The notes under the pieces: generated by a model
Told to the model about the DNA's origin: nothing
The model's input: the letters and a program-made list of their open reading frames with translations, nothing else
Database searches by the model: none
Program-made: the position numbers and the translations under genes
Source: Streptomonospora salina
Lineage (GTDB): Bacteria > Actinomycetota > Actinomycetes > Streptosporangiales > Streptosporangiaceae
Assembly (NCBI RefSeq): GCF_014204715.1
Contig: NZ_JACHLY010000001.1
Coordinates: 806,001-870,000, forward strand
Direction of reading: 5' to 3'
DNA: 64,000 nt
Shown here: positions 1-9,032 of the stretch, in pieces
Layout of the letters: each line of letters begins with the position of its first letter
Position numbering within the stretch: the first letter of the stretch is position 1

Positions 1-1500
1 GGGCATTCGAATATTGAATCCCCTCCGGGTGTTTTCTACGTTCCGCGGACAGGCGGTCGTTCCCGCCCACGAGCGAACGGAAGGCATCGACGTGGCTGTG
101 CAACATCCCCGAACCGGTTCCGAGCTGCGAACCCCCTCGGCCTGATCCTCGTTCTCGTATCCGCTTCGGCGGCGGCCTCCCCCGCGGCCGCCGAGGCCGC
201 ACCGTCGCCGGTCCCCGTACCGCAGGTCGACGGCCCCGTCCCGGGCGCCCCGCCCGGCGACCCGGAATCCGGCGACCTCGAAAACACCTATCCGTACTTC
301 GCCTCGACCGAGAATCTGGACGCCTACGGCTATGTCGAGGAGGAGTTCTTCGTCTCCGGAACCGCCGGCGTCTACGAGGACGGCGAGACGGTTTCCGAGC
401 ACCCCTACACCACCCGCATCGTGGTGCGCCGCCCCGAACGGGAACGGCGCTCCAACGGCACCGCGCTGATGGAATGGCAGAACGTCTCGGCCGGCCACGA
501 CCTCGACGCGCTGTGGGCGCCCAGCGCCGGGCACATCATGCGCTCGGGCTATACCTGGGTGGGCGTGTCCGCCCAGGACGTGGGCGTATCGCACCTCAAG
601 GAATGGAGCCCGACCCGCTACGGCGGCCTCGACGTCACCGACGGCGGCGCGGTCGACGACGACCGGCTCTCCTACGACGTCTTCTCCCAAGCCGCCCAGG
701 CGGTCCGCACCGGCGAGGCCGGCGTCACGGGCGGCGTCGGCGTCGACACCGTCCTGGCCATCGGCGCCTCGCAGTCCGCGGGACGCATGACCGCCTACTA
801 CGACCGGGTGCTGCCCCACATCGAGCCGGTGTTCGACGGCTACGGCTTCATGGTCGGCACCGCTCCCCAGGGCGACCGCCCCGAACCGGTGTTCCAGGTG
901 AACTCCGAGACCGACGCCGCCTGGAACCCCGCACCGCACGAGGACTCCGACACGTTCCGGCTCTGGGAGGTCGCCGGTGCCGCCCACTCCGGGTGGGCCG
1001 GCCGCGAGGCGCGCGCGGAGGTCGAAGAGCGCGACCTGGGCGGGCAGGCCGATGTCGACTGCACCGAGCCGCCGTTCAGCCGCGTCCCGCTGGAGCACGC
1101 GCTCAACGCTTCCTACGACCACCTGGACGCGTGGGCGCGCTCGGGCACCCCGCCGCCGACCGCCCCGCGGCTCACCCGCACCGACCGGGGCCGCCTCGCC
1201 CGCGGCGACGACGGCCTGGCCCTGGGCGGCGTCCGGTTGTCCCAGATCGCGGCGCCAACGGCGCTGAACACCGGAATCAACACCCCGGCCGGCGGAACCG
1301 AGACCGACGGGTTCTGCGTGCTGTTCGGCACGCACGTCCCCTACAGCGAGGACGAGCTCGCCGAGCTGTACCCCACGCGGGGCAGCTACATCCGCTCCGT
1401 CGTGGAGACCGACGACGGCAACGTCCGCGACGGCTACATCACGCGCCGCGACGCCGCCGCCAACCGCCACGACGCCCTGTGGTCGGGCATCGGCGGATAG
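1..1500 (+). CDS. secreted alpha/beta hydrolase domain protein (5' end outside the window)
   Basis: The frame is open from the first base with no ATG, GTG or TTG before a signal-peptide-like stretch (FRAANPLGLILVLVSASAAA near 110-170, then AAAEA), so the start most likely lies just left of the window. The mature part carries the serine nucleophile elbow GASQSAGRM near base 772 and a late histidine in EVAGAAHSGW near base 970. Both fit the large Abhydrolase_10-like family (PF20091 type) of secreted hydrolases of unknown substrate. A 12-bp perfect hairpin follows 29 bases after the stop. The family call is from motif memory; the substrate is not predictable. Confidence 0.75.
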   Translation, partial: GHSNIESPPGVFYVPRTGGRSRPRANGRHRRGCATSPNRFRAANPLGLILVLVSASAAASPAAAEAAPSPVPVPQVDGPVPGAPPGDPESGDLENTYPYFASTENLDAYGYVEEEFFVSGTAGVYEDGETVSEHPYTTRIVVRRPERERRSNGTALMEWQNVSAGHDLDALWAPSAGHIMRSGYTWVGVSAQDVGVSHLKEWSPTRYGGLDVTDGGAVDDDRLSYDVFSQAAQAVRTGEAGVTGGVGVDTVLAIGASQSAGRMTAYYDRVLPHIEPVFDGYGFMVGTAPQGDRPEPVFQVNSETDAAWNPAPHEDSDTFRLWEVAGAAHSGWAGREARAEVEERDLGGQADVDCTEPPFSRVPLEHALNASYDHLDAWARSGTPPPTAPRLTRTDRGRLARGDDGLALGGVRLSQIAAPTALNTGINTPAGGTETDGFCVLFGTHVPYSEDELAELYPTRGSYIRSVVETDDGNVRDGYITRRDAAANRHDALWSGIGG

Positions 1501-1528
1501 GCCGCACCCGGCCGCGGCTGCGCACACA

Positions 1529-1563
1529 CCGGCCGCCGGGGCGCCGAAAGGCCCGGCGGCCGG
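1529..1563 (+). terminator. GC-rich terminator hairpin
   Basis: Perfect 12-bp arms CCGGCCGCCGGG (1529-1540) and CCCGGCGGCCGG (1552-1563) with an 11-base loop, starting 28 bases after the hydrolase stop. There is no U-tract, which is common for actinomycete terminators. Confidence 0.7.
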
Positions 1564-1800
1564 CGTGCGCGGCCACCGTCACGCACGAGCGTGGAGGCGC
1601 AGCGGATGCGGACGCCACCGCGGCGCGTCGCCGCCTCCGCATCCCTGCGGCGCCGAGCGCGAGATTTTTACCAGCGCAGTTGCCGTGGAACGGGGAAAAC
1701 CCCCAGATCGTTTCCGGCGGGCCCGGCGCATCGGGCACACCCGCACAGCGGCGCTCCCCCGCCACGGCGACGAAGTACTCCCGTCGGCGCAGCTCCACGG

Positions 1801-1817
1801 TCGATCACCGCGATCGA
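1801..1817. promoter_or_regulatory. inverted repeat upstream of the aldo/keto reductase
   Basis: TCGATC-N5-GATCGA is a perfect 6-5-6 dyad 135 bases before the reductase start. It is the most obvious protein-binding candidate in the 450-base gap 1501-1951, which otherwise holds only the terminator at 1529-1563. Confidence 0.35.
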
Positions 1818-1951
1818 ACGATCCCATCGTCCTCGATTCGTGGACAGAGGAGCGGTGTCGGCGTAAAGCTGGGGAGCGCTCCGGGGCGGCGGTGATCCGG
1901 CCGGTCCCGGGACCCGTTCCATCCGACAGCCACGTTGGGGAGATCCGCACC

Positions 1952-2806
1952 ATGCACGACCGCAGTATCGGCGGACGCACGGTCAGCGCCGTCGGGCTCG
2001 GCGCCATGCCGTTGTCGATCGAAGGGCGCCCCGACCGCAGCCGGGCGATCAGCACGATCCGCACGGCGCTGGACGAGGGCGTCACGCTCATCGACACCGC
2101 CGACGCCTACCACCGCGACGCGGGCGAGGTCGGCCACAACGAGGAGCTCGTCGCCGAGGCCCTCCCCGCCGCCTCCGGCGACGACGTGCTCGTGGCCACC
2201 AAGGGCGGGCTCCTGCGCCCCGGCGACGGCACCTGGACCAAGAACGGCCGGCCCGAGTACCTCAAACGGGCGTGCGAGGAGTCGCTGCGCCGGCTCGGGG
2301 TCGAGGCGATCGGGCTCTACCAGTTCCACCGGCCCGACCCGGCCGTCGACTACGCCGATTCGCTCGGGGCGCTGGCCGAGCTGCTCGATGAAGGCAAGAT
2401 CCGCATGGCGGGCATCTCCAACGCGGATCCCGACGAGATCCGCACCGCCCAGGACGTCCTCGGCGGCCGCCTGGCCGCGGTGCAGAACCAGTTCTCGCCG
2501 GGGTTCCGCTCCAGCGAGCCCGAGCTGCGCCTGTGCGACGAGCTCGGCGTGGCGTTCCTGCCCTGGAGCCCGCTGGGCGGCATCAAGGAAGCCGGCGAGT
2601 TGGGCGCGCACCACTCGGCGTTCGCGGCCGTGGCCCAGGAGCGCGGCGTCAGCCCGCAGCGGGTGTGCCTGGCGTGGATGCTGGCCACGTCGCCGGGCGT
2701 CGTGCCCATCCCGGGCTCCTCCCGGCCGGAGACCGCCCGCGACAGCGCGCTCGGGGCCGACCTGAAGCTCGGCGACGAGGAGATCACCCGCCTCGACCGC
2801 GTCTGA
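1952..2806 (+). CDS. aldo/keto reductase
   Basis: A 284-residue NADPH-dependent aldo/keto reductase, TIM-barrel fold. The catalytic tetrad is visible: Asp48 and Tyr53 in DTADAY, Lys84 in VATKGG and His126 in LYQFHRPD. The C-terminal nucleotide-binding segment VPIPGSSRPE is typical of the family. The reading frame runs further upstream, but the ATG at 1952 follows GGGGAG and begins directly with the family's first strand, so I chose it. It is monocistronic, between the hydrolase and a transferase gene. The physiological carbonyl substrate is unknown. Confidence 0.88.
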   Translation: MHDRSIGGRTVSAVGLGAMPLSIEGRPDRSRAISTIRTALDEGVTLIDTADAYHRDAGEVGHNEELVAEALPAASGDDVLVATKGGLLRPGDGTWTKNGRPEYLKRACEESLRRLGVEAIGLYQFHRPDPAVDYADSLGALAELLDEGKIRMAGISNADPDEIRTAQDVLGGRLAAVQNQFSPGFRSSEPELRLCDELGVAFLPWSPLGGIKEAGELGAHHSAFAAVAQERGVSPQRVCLAWMLATSPGVVPIPGSSRPETARDSALGADLKLGDEEITRLDRV

Positions 2807-3017
2807 TCCGGGTCCGGCCACGACGGGCGCGGGGCGCTCCGCAACGGCACACCGTGCGCCGACGGGTACCCGACCGCCGCCGGATCGGGGCTCCTTCCGG
2901 CCGGCACCCGCCTGTCTTCCGGCCGCTGCGCTCAAGCACCGGAGCCCGCGGGCCCGCTTGGCCCGCGCCCGCACCCCACCCCCATTCGGCCGGCGTCCGG
3001 CGCGCCGAGGAGGCCCC

Positions 3018-4814
3018 GTGTTCACCACCCGACCGACCTTGCAGGGCACGCACGGCATGGCGTCCTCCACGCACTGGCTGGCCTCCGGTACGGCGATGGC
3101 CGTGCTGGAGGACGGCGGCAACGCGTTCGACGCCGCCGTGGCCGCGGGATTCGTGCTGCAGGTCGTCGAACCGCACCTGAACGGGCCGGCCGGCGAGGTG
3201 CCGATCGTTCTCGCCCCGGCCGGCGCCCGCCCCCTGGTGCTGTGCGGCCAGGGGCCAGCGCCCGCCGGGGCGAGCATCGACCACTACACCGGTCTGGGGC
3301 TGGACCTGGTGCCCGGCACCGGCCCGCTCGCCGCCGCCGTCCCCGGTGCCTTCGACGCCTGGATGCTGCTGCTGCGCGACCACGGCACCAAGCCGCTCGC
3401 CGACGTGCTCTCCTACGCCGTCGGTTACGCCGAGCGCGGCCACCCCGCTGTGGAGCGCGTCGGCGAGACCGTCGCGACGGTGCGGGACCTGTTCGAAACG
3501 GAGTGGCCCTCCTCCGCCGAGGTGTACCTGCCCGGCGGCCGCCCGCCGCGGCCGGGTGCCCTGCTGCGCAACCCGGCGCTCGCGGCCACCTGGCGGCGGC
3601 TGCTCGGCGAGGCGGCCGCCGCGGGGCCCGACCGCGCGTCCGTGATCGACGCCGCCCGCCGCATCTGGCGCGAAGGCTTCGTCGCCGAGGAACTGGCGGC
3701 CTTCGCCGCCCGACCCGCCACGGACTCCTCCGGCGAACGCCACGCGGGCGTGCTGACCGGCCAGGATCTGGCGTCGTTCACGGCCTCCTACGAGGAGCCG
3801 GCTACCTACGACTGGAACGGCTGGACGGTGTGCAAGGCCGGGCCGTGGAGCCAGGGGCCGGCGTTCCTGCAGCAGCTCGCGCTGCTGCCGGACGGCCTGG
3901 GCGGCGCGGACGGCCCGGCCGGCGGCAGCCCCGAGTACGTGCACACTCTGACCGAGGGCACCAAGCTGGCCATGGCCGACCGCGAGGCCTGGTACGGCGA
4001 CGCGGCCGACGTCCCCCTCGACGACCTGCTCTCCGCCGGCTACAACACCGCCCGCCGGTCCCTCGTCGGCGGCTCCGCCTCCTACGAGCTGCGCCCGGGC
4101 TCGCCCGGCGGACGCGCGCCGCGCCTGTGCCGCCACGCGCTGACCCGCACCGCCGACGCCCCTACGACGGCCGGGGCGGGCGAACCGACGGTATCCGGCG
4201 ACGGCACCACCCGGGGCGACACCTGCCACCTCGACATCGTCGACCGGCACGGCAACATGGTCGCGGCCACACCCAGCGGCGGCTGGCTGCACTCCAATCC
4301 GGTGGTGCCCGCGCTCGGGTTCCCTCTGGGGACGCGGCTGCAGATGGCGTGGCTGGAGCCGGGACTGCCGAACTCGCTCACGCCCGGCCGCCGGCCCCGC
4401 ACCACGCTGACGCCCTCCCTCGCGCTGCGGGGCGGCGAACCGGTGCTGGCCTTCGGCACGCCCGGCGGCGACCAGCAGGACCAGTGGAGCCTGCACTTCT
4501 TCCTGGCCGCGGCGCTGCGCGACCCGGTGCGCGGCGGGTTGGACCTGCAGGGCGCCATCGACGCGCCCGGCTGGCACACCGAGAGCTTCCCCGGATCCTT
4601 CTATCCGCGCGCGTGGCACCCGGGGAGCCTGACGGTGGAGTCGCGGATGGGCGAAGCGGCGATCACCGAGCTGCGCCGGCGCGGCCACGACGTGACGGTG
4701 GGCCCGGCCTGGTCGGAGGGGCGGCTGAGCGCGGTAGCCCGCGATCCCGAGACGGGGGTCCTCGCGGCCGCGGCCAACCCGCGCGGTATGCAGGGCTATG
4801 CGGTAGGACGCTGA
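3018..4814 (+). CDS. gamma-glutamyltransferase family protein
   Basis: A 598-residue Ntn-hydrolase of the gamma-glutamyltranspeptidase family. The start is a GTG 6 bases after GAGGAGG. The N-terminal half has the family opening (GTHGMASSTHWLASGTAMAV). The autocatalytic cleavage site and nucleophile should be Thr402 in GDTCHLDIVD, followed by DRHGNMVAATPSGG. The oxyanion segment is GRRPRTTLTPSLAL. No signal peptide is evident, unlike periplasmic GGTs, so this is probably a cytoplasmic GGT-like hydrolase or acylase. It converges with the next gene with a 39-base gap. Function beyond the family (glutathione, gamma-glutamyl or amide substrates) is not determined. Confidence 0.88.
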   Translation: MFTTRPTLQGTHGMASSTHWLASGTAMAVLEDGGNAFDAAVAAGFVLQVVEPHLNGPAGEVPIVLAPAGARPLVLCGQGPAPAGASIDHYTGLGLDLVPGTGPLAAAVPGAFDAWMLLLRDHGTKPLADVLSYAVGYAERGHPAVERVGETVATVRDLFETEWPSSAEVYLPGGRPPRPGALLRNPALAATWRRLLGEAAAAGPDRASVIDAARRIWREGFVAEELAAFAARPATDSSGERHAGVLTGQDLASFTASYEEPATYDWNGWTVCKAGPWSQGPAFLQQLALLPDGLGGADGPAGGSPEYVHTLTEGTKLAMADREAWYGDAADVPLDDLLSAGYNTARRSLVGGSASYELRPGSPGGRAPRLCRHALTRTADAPTTAGAGEPTVSGDGTTRGDTCHLDIVDRHGNMVAATPSGGWLHSNPVVPALGFPLGTRLQMAWLEPGLPNSLTPGRRPRTTLTPSLALRGGEPVLAFGTPGGDQQDQWSLHFFLAAALRDPVRGGLDLQGAIDAPGWHTESFPGSFYPRAWHPGSLTVESRMGEAAITELRRRGHDVTVGPAWSEGRLSAVARDPETGVLAAAANPRGMQGYAVGR

Positions 4815-4853
4815 GCACCGGACCGTCCGCAAGGCGCAACCGCCACGCGCGTC

Positions 4854-5576
4854 TCAGGCTGCGGGCGCCGTCGCCAGGTAGACGGTGTTGGCGGCGTCGC
4901 GGTCCTGCAGCGGGTTGGGGACGGTGACGGTCTCGGCGCGGGCGTCGGCGAAAACCTCGCCCAGCACGGCGGAGAACTCCGGGTCGGGCGGGTCGTCGGA
5001 CCACAGCGCGAAGATCCCGCCGGGGTGCAGGAAGCGCGCCAGCCGGCGCAGCCCGTCGGCCTCGTAGAAGCCGGCGTGGCCCGCGTCGAGCAGATGGCGC
5101 GGCGAGTGGTCGATGTCGACGAGGATCGCGTGGAACCGGCGGGCTTCACCGTCGGGGTCCAGACCGGACGCGGAGTCGGCCAGGGCGAAGAAGTCGCCGT
5201 GCACGAACCGGCAGCGCGGGTCGGCGGCCAGATCGGCCCCGGCCGGGATCAGCCCGCGCTCGTGCCAGTCGATCACCTCGGGCATCGCTTCCACGACCAC
5301 CAGGGAGGACACGGCGGTGTGTTCGAGGGCCGCCTGCGCGGTGAAGCCCAAGCCCAGGCCGCCCACCGCCACGTCGAGCGGCCCGCCGCCCGACCCGGCC
5401 AGGGCCAGGCGCGCCATCTCGACCTCGCCGGCGGTGAACATGCTGGACATCAGGAAATCGTCGCCGAGCTTGATCTCGTGGACGTCGGCGCCCGCGACCG
5501 GGTCCCAGCGGCGGCGCAGTACGAGGTCGCCCATCGCGGTCGGGCGCCAGTCCAGCTCTTCGAATCGACGGCCCAC
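4854..5576 (-). CDS. spermidine synthase-like (class I methyltransferase fold) protein
   Basis: 240 residues, GTG start after GGAGGGAG. It has the Rossmann nucleotide-binding loop VAVGGLGLGFTAQAAL, an acidic end of strand 2 (VVVEAMPEVIDWH), the second-site VHGDFF and an ILVDIDHSP strand-4 motif. This matches the spermidine synthase-like proteins of actinobacteria. The canonical aminopropyltransferase active-site DxxD/Tyr motif is not obvious, so a true polyamine role is doubtful. It could be a SAM-binding protein of other function. Confidence 0.75.
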   Translation of the reverse strand: MGRRFEELDWRPTAMGDLVLRRRWDPVAGADVHEIKLGDDFLMSSMFTAGEVEMARLALAGSGGGPLDVAVGGLGLGFTAQAALEHTAVSSLVVVEAMPEVIDWHERGLIPAGADLAADPRCRFVHGDFFALADSASGLDPDGEARRFHAILVDIDHSPRHLLDAGHAGFYEADGLRRLARFLHPGGIFALWSDDPPDPEFSAVLGEVFADARAETVTVPNPLQDRDAANTVYLATAPAA

Positions 5577-5780
5577 AGCCCGCTCCCTCCTCGTCCGCCT
5601 GCAGAAACGGGCGGCGCCCGGGGTGCCCGCACGCGGGCGGTCCCGCGGACGGTCCGCGGCTCCGCACCACCTGCTACGGGAACGCGCACGCCTCCGCGGT
5701 CTTCGACCCTATCCCCGCACGCGGGCACGGACGTCCCGCCCGCTCTCCGGTGCCGGCGGCGGCCGACGCGGGCGAGGGCC

Positions 5781-6374
5781 TCAGTGCGGCGGCGCCTGCT
5801 CGGTGCGCCGCTTCGCGGAGCGGCCCGACCGCGCCGCCACCAGGCCCGCCACGGTGGCCAGCGTCCCGCCGACGGCGGTCACCGCGGCCGTCGCCAGCGG
5901 GGTGGCGTCTTCGGGCGAGGACATCAGCAGGTCGACGTGCAGCTGCTGGTTGATCCACAGGGCGGCCAGCAGCACCGCCCCGATGACGCACACGGACCGC
6001 CACGACACGACGCGGACGTTGACCCAGCGCCCGGTGAGCGCTCCGGCTGCCACGCGCAGCAGGGCGGCGATCGCACCGCCCACCAGCACGATCCCCAGAG
6101 GGTTGTAGCGCAGCGACATGGCCAGGTCGCCGCCCATGGCCGCCCACACCGCGCGGGTCGCGCCGCAGGTGGGCATCATGACGCCCATGTAGTGCAGCGG
6201 GCTGTGCAGGTCGACGGGCGGCAGGCCGAACACCGCCATCGCCGCACCCGCGGCGAGTCCCGCCAGGGCCAGGTAGGTCACCGGGCGGTGGCGGTCGCGG
6301 TCCTCGATGCGCAGCCGGAGGGGCAGCGCCCAGGCGGCCGCGCGGCCGCGCGCCTCGGGTCGACTGGTGCTCAT
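5781..6374 (-). CDS. DUF2752 membrane protein
   Basis: 197 residues starting at the ATG at 6374 (GGAG just upstream). It has the DUF2752 hallmark PTCGATRAV near residue 75 and hydrophobic segments at roughly residues 36-53, 92-110, 124-140 and 165-185. Family members are small integral membrane proteins of unknown function, often with a conserved Cys-Gly-x-Thr-Arg loop. It is followed by a 204-base gap before the next minus-strand gene. The upstream neighbour is a TetR gene on the same strand, but a terminator hairpin separates them. Confidence 0.78.
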   Translation of the reverse strand: MSTSRPEARGRAAAWALPLRLRIEDRDRHRPVTYLALAGLAAGAAMAVFGLPPVDLHSPLHYMGVMMPTCGATRAVWAAMGGDLAMSLRYNPLGIVLVGGAIAALLRVAAGALTGRWVNVRVVSWRSVCVIGAVLLAALWINQQLHVDLLMSSPEDATPLATAAVTAVGGTLATVAGLVAARSGRSAKRRTEQAPPH

Positions 6375-6501
6375 CGCTCCATTGTCCCCCGAACCGGACG
6401 CCGGCGCGCCACCGGCGGCCGAGGGGGCCTGCCGCGCCGGCGGGCGGAACCCGCCGCCGTTCCCGAGCGCTCCTCGGGCGCCGGCGCCGCCGAGAACCAG
6501 T

Positions 6502-6546
6502 GCGGGGTTTTCACCGTTCTCCGCACTGCGCCGGTGAAGACCCCGC
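6502..6546 (-). terminator. terminator overlapping the stop codon of the TetR gene
   Basis: A 15-bp stem with one G-U pair: GCGGGGTTTTCACCG (6502-6516) against CGGTGAAGACCCCGC (6532-6546). The arms enclose and overlap the TGA at 6511, so the stem encodes the last residues of the regulator. Confidence 0.65.
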
Positions 6547-7260
6547 GCTCGGCGGGACCGGCCGGGCACCACCCGCATACTGGACGGTCTCTCCGGCGCC
6601 GTCCGGCGCGGCCTCGGGGGCGAACGCGGGCAGACCGGCGACTGCGGCGGTGATAGCGGCGCGCACGCACGCGCCCATCCCGCCGTCGGGTAGCGCCTCC
6701 TCGGCGGTGCGGCGGCGGGCCTGCTCCTCGGCGGCCAGGCGCAAGGCGGCGTTGAGGCTGGCCGCCTGGACGCGCACCGCCAGGTCGCCGGTTCCGGCGC
6801 CGGTGCGCTCGGCGACGATCTCGGCGAACACGGATTCGGCCGCGTCGTGGACCTCCAGCCACACCGCCTTCAGCGCGGGCTCGCGGTCGGCCATCCGGAT
6901 GAGGTCGGCGACCGGCCCGTCGGCCAGGGGGTCGGCGCCGGCGAAGGCGCCTTCGCGCTCCAGGTGGTCCAGCAGCGGGGTGCCGCGCGGGCACGAGCGC
7001 AGCCGTCGGGCCATCCGGTCCAGCCCGGTGGTCAGCAGCGGCCGCACACAGCTCTCCTTGCTGGGGAAGTACCGCCACAGGGTGCGGGGCGAGATGCCCA
7101 GCCGGCCGGCGATGTCCTCGCCGGTGGTGCCGGCGACGCCCTTCTCGATGAACAGGGCCACGGCGGCGCGGGCGATCTCCATGCGGACGACGGCCTTGCG
7201 GCGTTCGGACATCGGCGGGCGGCCGCGTCCGGCGGGCCGGGCGGTATCGGCGGGCGCCAC
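6511..7260 (-). CDS. TetR/AcrR family transcriptional regulator
   Basis: 249 residues, GTG start 10 bases after AAAGGAG. The N-terminal three-helix DNA-binding domain (residues 25-70) has the TetR signature EDIAGRLGISPRTLWRYFPSKE. The rest is a helical ligand-binding domain. It is divergent from an SDR-MaoC gene pair. The intergenic region 7261-7434 holds a 17-bp dyad, so control of that pair and of itself is the straightforward inference. The ligand is unknown. Confidence 0.88.
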   Translation of the reverse strand: MAPADTARPAGRGRPPMSERRKAVVRMEIARAAVALFIEKGVAGTTGEDIAGRLGISPRTLWRYFPSKESCVRPLLTTGLDRMARRLRSCPRGTPLLDHLEREGAFAGADPLADGPVADLIRMADREPALKAVWLEVHDAAESVFAEIVAERTGAGTGDLAVRVQAASLNAALRLAAEEQARRRTAEEALPDGGMGACVRAAITAAVAGLPAFAPEAAPDGAGETVQYAGGARPVPPSAGSSPAQCGER

Positions 7261-7339
7261 TCGCTCACCGCTCCTTTCGATCGCTCGGGCGGACGACGGA
7301 CGGCGGCATCCTACCCCGCAAGTGTCGCATACTGTCTAA

Positions 7340-7356
7340 ATGTCGCTCCATGACAT
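7340..7356. promoter_or_regulatory. candidate TetR operator
   Basis: ATGTC-N7-GACAT, a perfect 5-7-5 dyad (17 bp) in an unusually AT-rich patch midway between the divergent TetR and SDR genes. A further TGTCGCAT half-like copy lies at 7323-7330. Confidence 0.5.
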
Positions 7357-7434
7357 AAAGTAGCGGACGGTACTCCGGCAGCGCAGCGCCACAGCCGCGC
7401 AGTCACCCGCCACCCGCCAGGGAAAGGAAGCACC

Positions 7435-8199
7435 GTGAGCGAGTCAGGACTGAACGGCACGAGCACGATCGTCACCGGAGGCGGGTCGGGCATCGGCCGC
7501 GCGGCCGCACTCCGGTTGGCGGGCGAAGGAGCCCGCGTCCTCGTCGCCGACATCGACGAGGAGACCGCGCAGAGCGCGGCCGCGGAGATCCGCTCCGCCG
7601 GCGGCACCGCCGAGGTCGTGGCCGGCGACCTCAGCGACCAGGCGGTCGTCGACCGGGTCGCCGCCACCGCCGCCGAACGCTTCGGGTCCGTCGACGTCCT
7701 GGTCAACAACGCCGGGATCATGGACGACATGTCGGCCGCGGCCGACGTCGGCGACGCCGTGTGGGAGCGGCTGATCCGCATCAACCTGACCGCGCCGTTC
7801 CTGCTCACCCGCGCGGTGCTGCCGCATATGCTCCAGCGGGGCGGGGGCTCGATCGTGTTCACCGCCTCCGAGGCCTCGCTGCGCGGCAGCGCGGCGGGCA
7901 CGGCCTACACGGCCGCCAAGCACGGCGTCGTGGGCCTGGTGAAGTCCACCGCGATCATGTACCGCGACCAGGGCGTACGGGTGAACGCCGTCGCCCCCGG
8001 CGGCACGGCCACCAACATCGACATCGGCACGCCCCAGGCCCCGCACGGCCCGACGGTGCTCGGCGGCTACGGCGGCAACATCGGCCGCATCTCCCACGCC
8101 GACGAGCTCGCCGCGGCGATCGCGTTCCTCGCCTCCGACGCCGCCGGCGCCATCAGCGGAACCGTGCTGCCCGTGGACAACGGGTGGTCCGCGGTCTGA
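7435..8199 (+). CDS. SDR family oxidoreductase (3-oxoacyl reductase-like)
   Basis: 254 residues, GTG start after GGAAAGGAAG. It is a classical short-chain dehydrogenase with the cofactor loop TGGGSGIGR (14-22), DLSD at 65-68, NNAG (91-94) and catalytic Ser145, Tyr158 and Lys162 (YTAAK). Asp39 at the end of strand 2 favours NAD(H). The next gene, 98 bases on, is a MaoC-fold dehydratase. The pair could perform reduction or dehydration steps on an acyl-CoA or related thioester, or on an alcohol. Regulation by the divergent TetR protein is likely. Confidence 0.9.
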   Translation: MSESGLNGTSTIVTGGGSGIGRAAALRLAGEGARVLVADIDEETAQSAAAEIRSAGGTAEVVAGDLSDQAVVDRVAATAAERFGSVDVLVNNAGIMDDMSAAADVGDAVWERLIRINLTAPFLLTRAVLPHMLQRGGGSIVFTASEASLRGSAAGTAYTAAKHGVVGLVKSTAIMYRDQGVRVNAVAPGGTATNIDIGTPQAPHGPTVLGGYGGNIGRISHADELAAAIAFLASDAAGAISGTVLPVDNGWSAV

Positions 8200-8297
8200 A
8201 CCGCCGGCCGCCGGCGCGGACCGGACGGCCCGCGAACGGGACGGAGCCGCTACAGTGGGCGCGTCCATGCGGCGGGCGTCGTGCGAAGGGTCGGGCT

Positions 8298-8786
8298 ATG
8301 GATGCGCAGGCCGGCGGGCAGGTCCCCGCTGTCGGGTTCCGCGATCGGTACCTGGAGGACTACACGGCCGGCGAGGCGGTCGACTGCGGTGAGATCGCGG
8401 TGACCGCGGACGAGATCGTCGAGTTCGCCGGCCGGTACGACCCGCAGGCCTTCCACGTCGACCCGGACGCCGCCGCCGACGGCCCCTTCGGCGGTCTGAT
8501 CGCCAGCGGATGGCACACCACGGCCCTGATGATGCGGCTGTACGTGGACCACTACCTGTCGCCCAAGGCGAGCCTGGGCGGGCCGGGCGTGGACGAACTG
8601 CGCTGGACCGAGCCCGTGCGCCCCGGCGACACCCTGAGCATGCGCGCCGAGGTGCTGGAGAGCCGCCCGTCGTCCTCCAAGCCCGACCGCGGCCTGCTGC
8701 GCACCCGCGTCGAGCTGGCCAATCAGCACGGCCGGACGGTATGCCACGCGATCGTGCTGAACCTGCTGCGCACTCGGCCCCGTTAG
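8298..8786 (+). CDS. MaoC family (R)-hydratase/dehydratase
   Basis: 162 residues from the ATG at 8298. It has a single hot-dog fold with the MaoC active-site segment FAGRYDPQAFHVD (Asp and His about five residues apart) and the substrate loop GPFGGLIASGWHTTAL. It follows the SDR gene on the same strand, with weak purines (GAAGGG) as ribosome site. Family members hydrate enoyl-CoA or dehydrate 3-hydroxyacyl thioesters. The substrate is not visible. Confidence 0.88.
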   Translation: MDAQAGGQVPAVGFRDRYLEDYTAGEAVDCGEIAVTADEIVEFAGRYDPQAFHVDPDAAADGPFGGLIASGWHTTALMMRLYVDHYLSPKASLGGPGVDELRWTEPVRPGDTLSMRAEVLESRPSSSKPDRGLLRTRVELANQHGRTVCHAIVLNLLRTRPR

Positions 8787-8968
8787 CCGGGCGCGCAGCG
8801 GGCCGCGACCGCCGTCGCCGCCGGCTCGCGCCGACCGCCGCGTCACGGTCACACCAGCCAGCGGCCGCCGCTCATCAGATCGCGGTCGGGGCGGTGCCGT
8901 CGGCGTCGTCATGGCGCCGCGCCTCCTTGCCGATGGGCGGGATGCGGTCGGAGGGCGGCGGTACCGCG

Positions 8969-9009
8969 CGCGGCCTCCCGCTCCGGTCCGGTAGGAGCGC
9001 GAGGCCGCG
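8969..9009 (-). terminator. terminator of the formaldehyde dehydrogenase gene
   Basis: Outer stem CGCGGCCTC / GAGGCCGCG (8969-8977, 9001-9009) and inner stem GCTCC / GGAGC, beginning 24 bases after the dehydrogenase stop. The 246-base gap 8787-9032 shows nothing else convincing. Confidence 0.65.
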
Positions 9010-9032
9010 GGCGCGGCCGGGAACCGGCGGCG

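Noticed and set aside
1565-1951. N-terminal extension of the aldo/keto reductase frame
   Set aside because: The translation is Arg-rich without structure, crosses a terminator, and the ATG at 1952 has a good ribosome site and begins at the family's first strand.
2784-4832. 682-codon open frame antisense to the gamma-glutamyltransferase-family gene
   Set aside because: Arg/Gly/Ala/His-rich shadow frame without a fold; the plus-strand gene has all family motifs.
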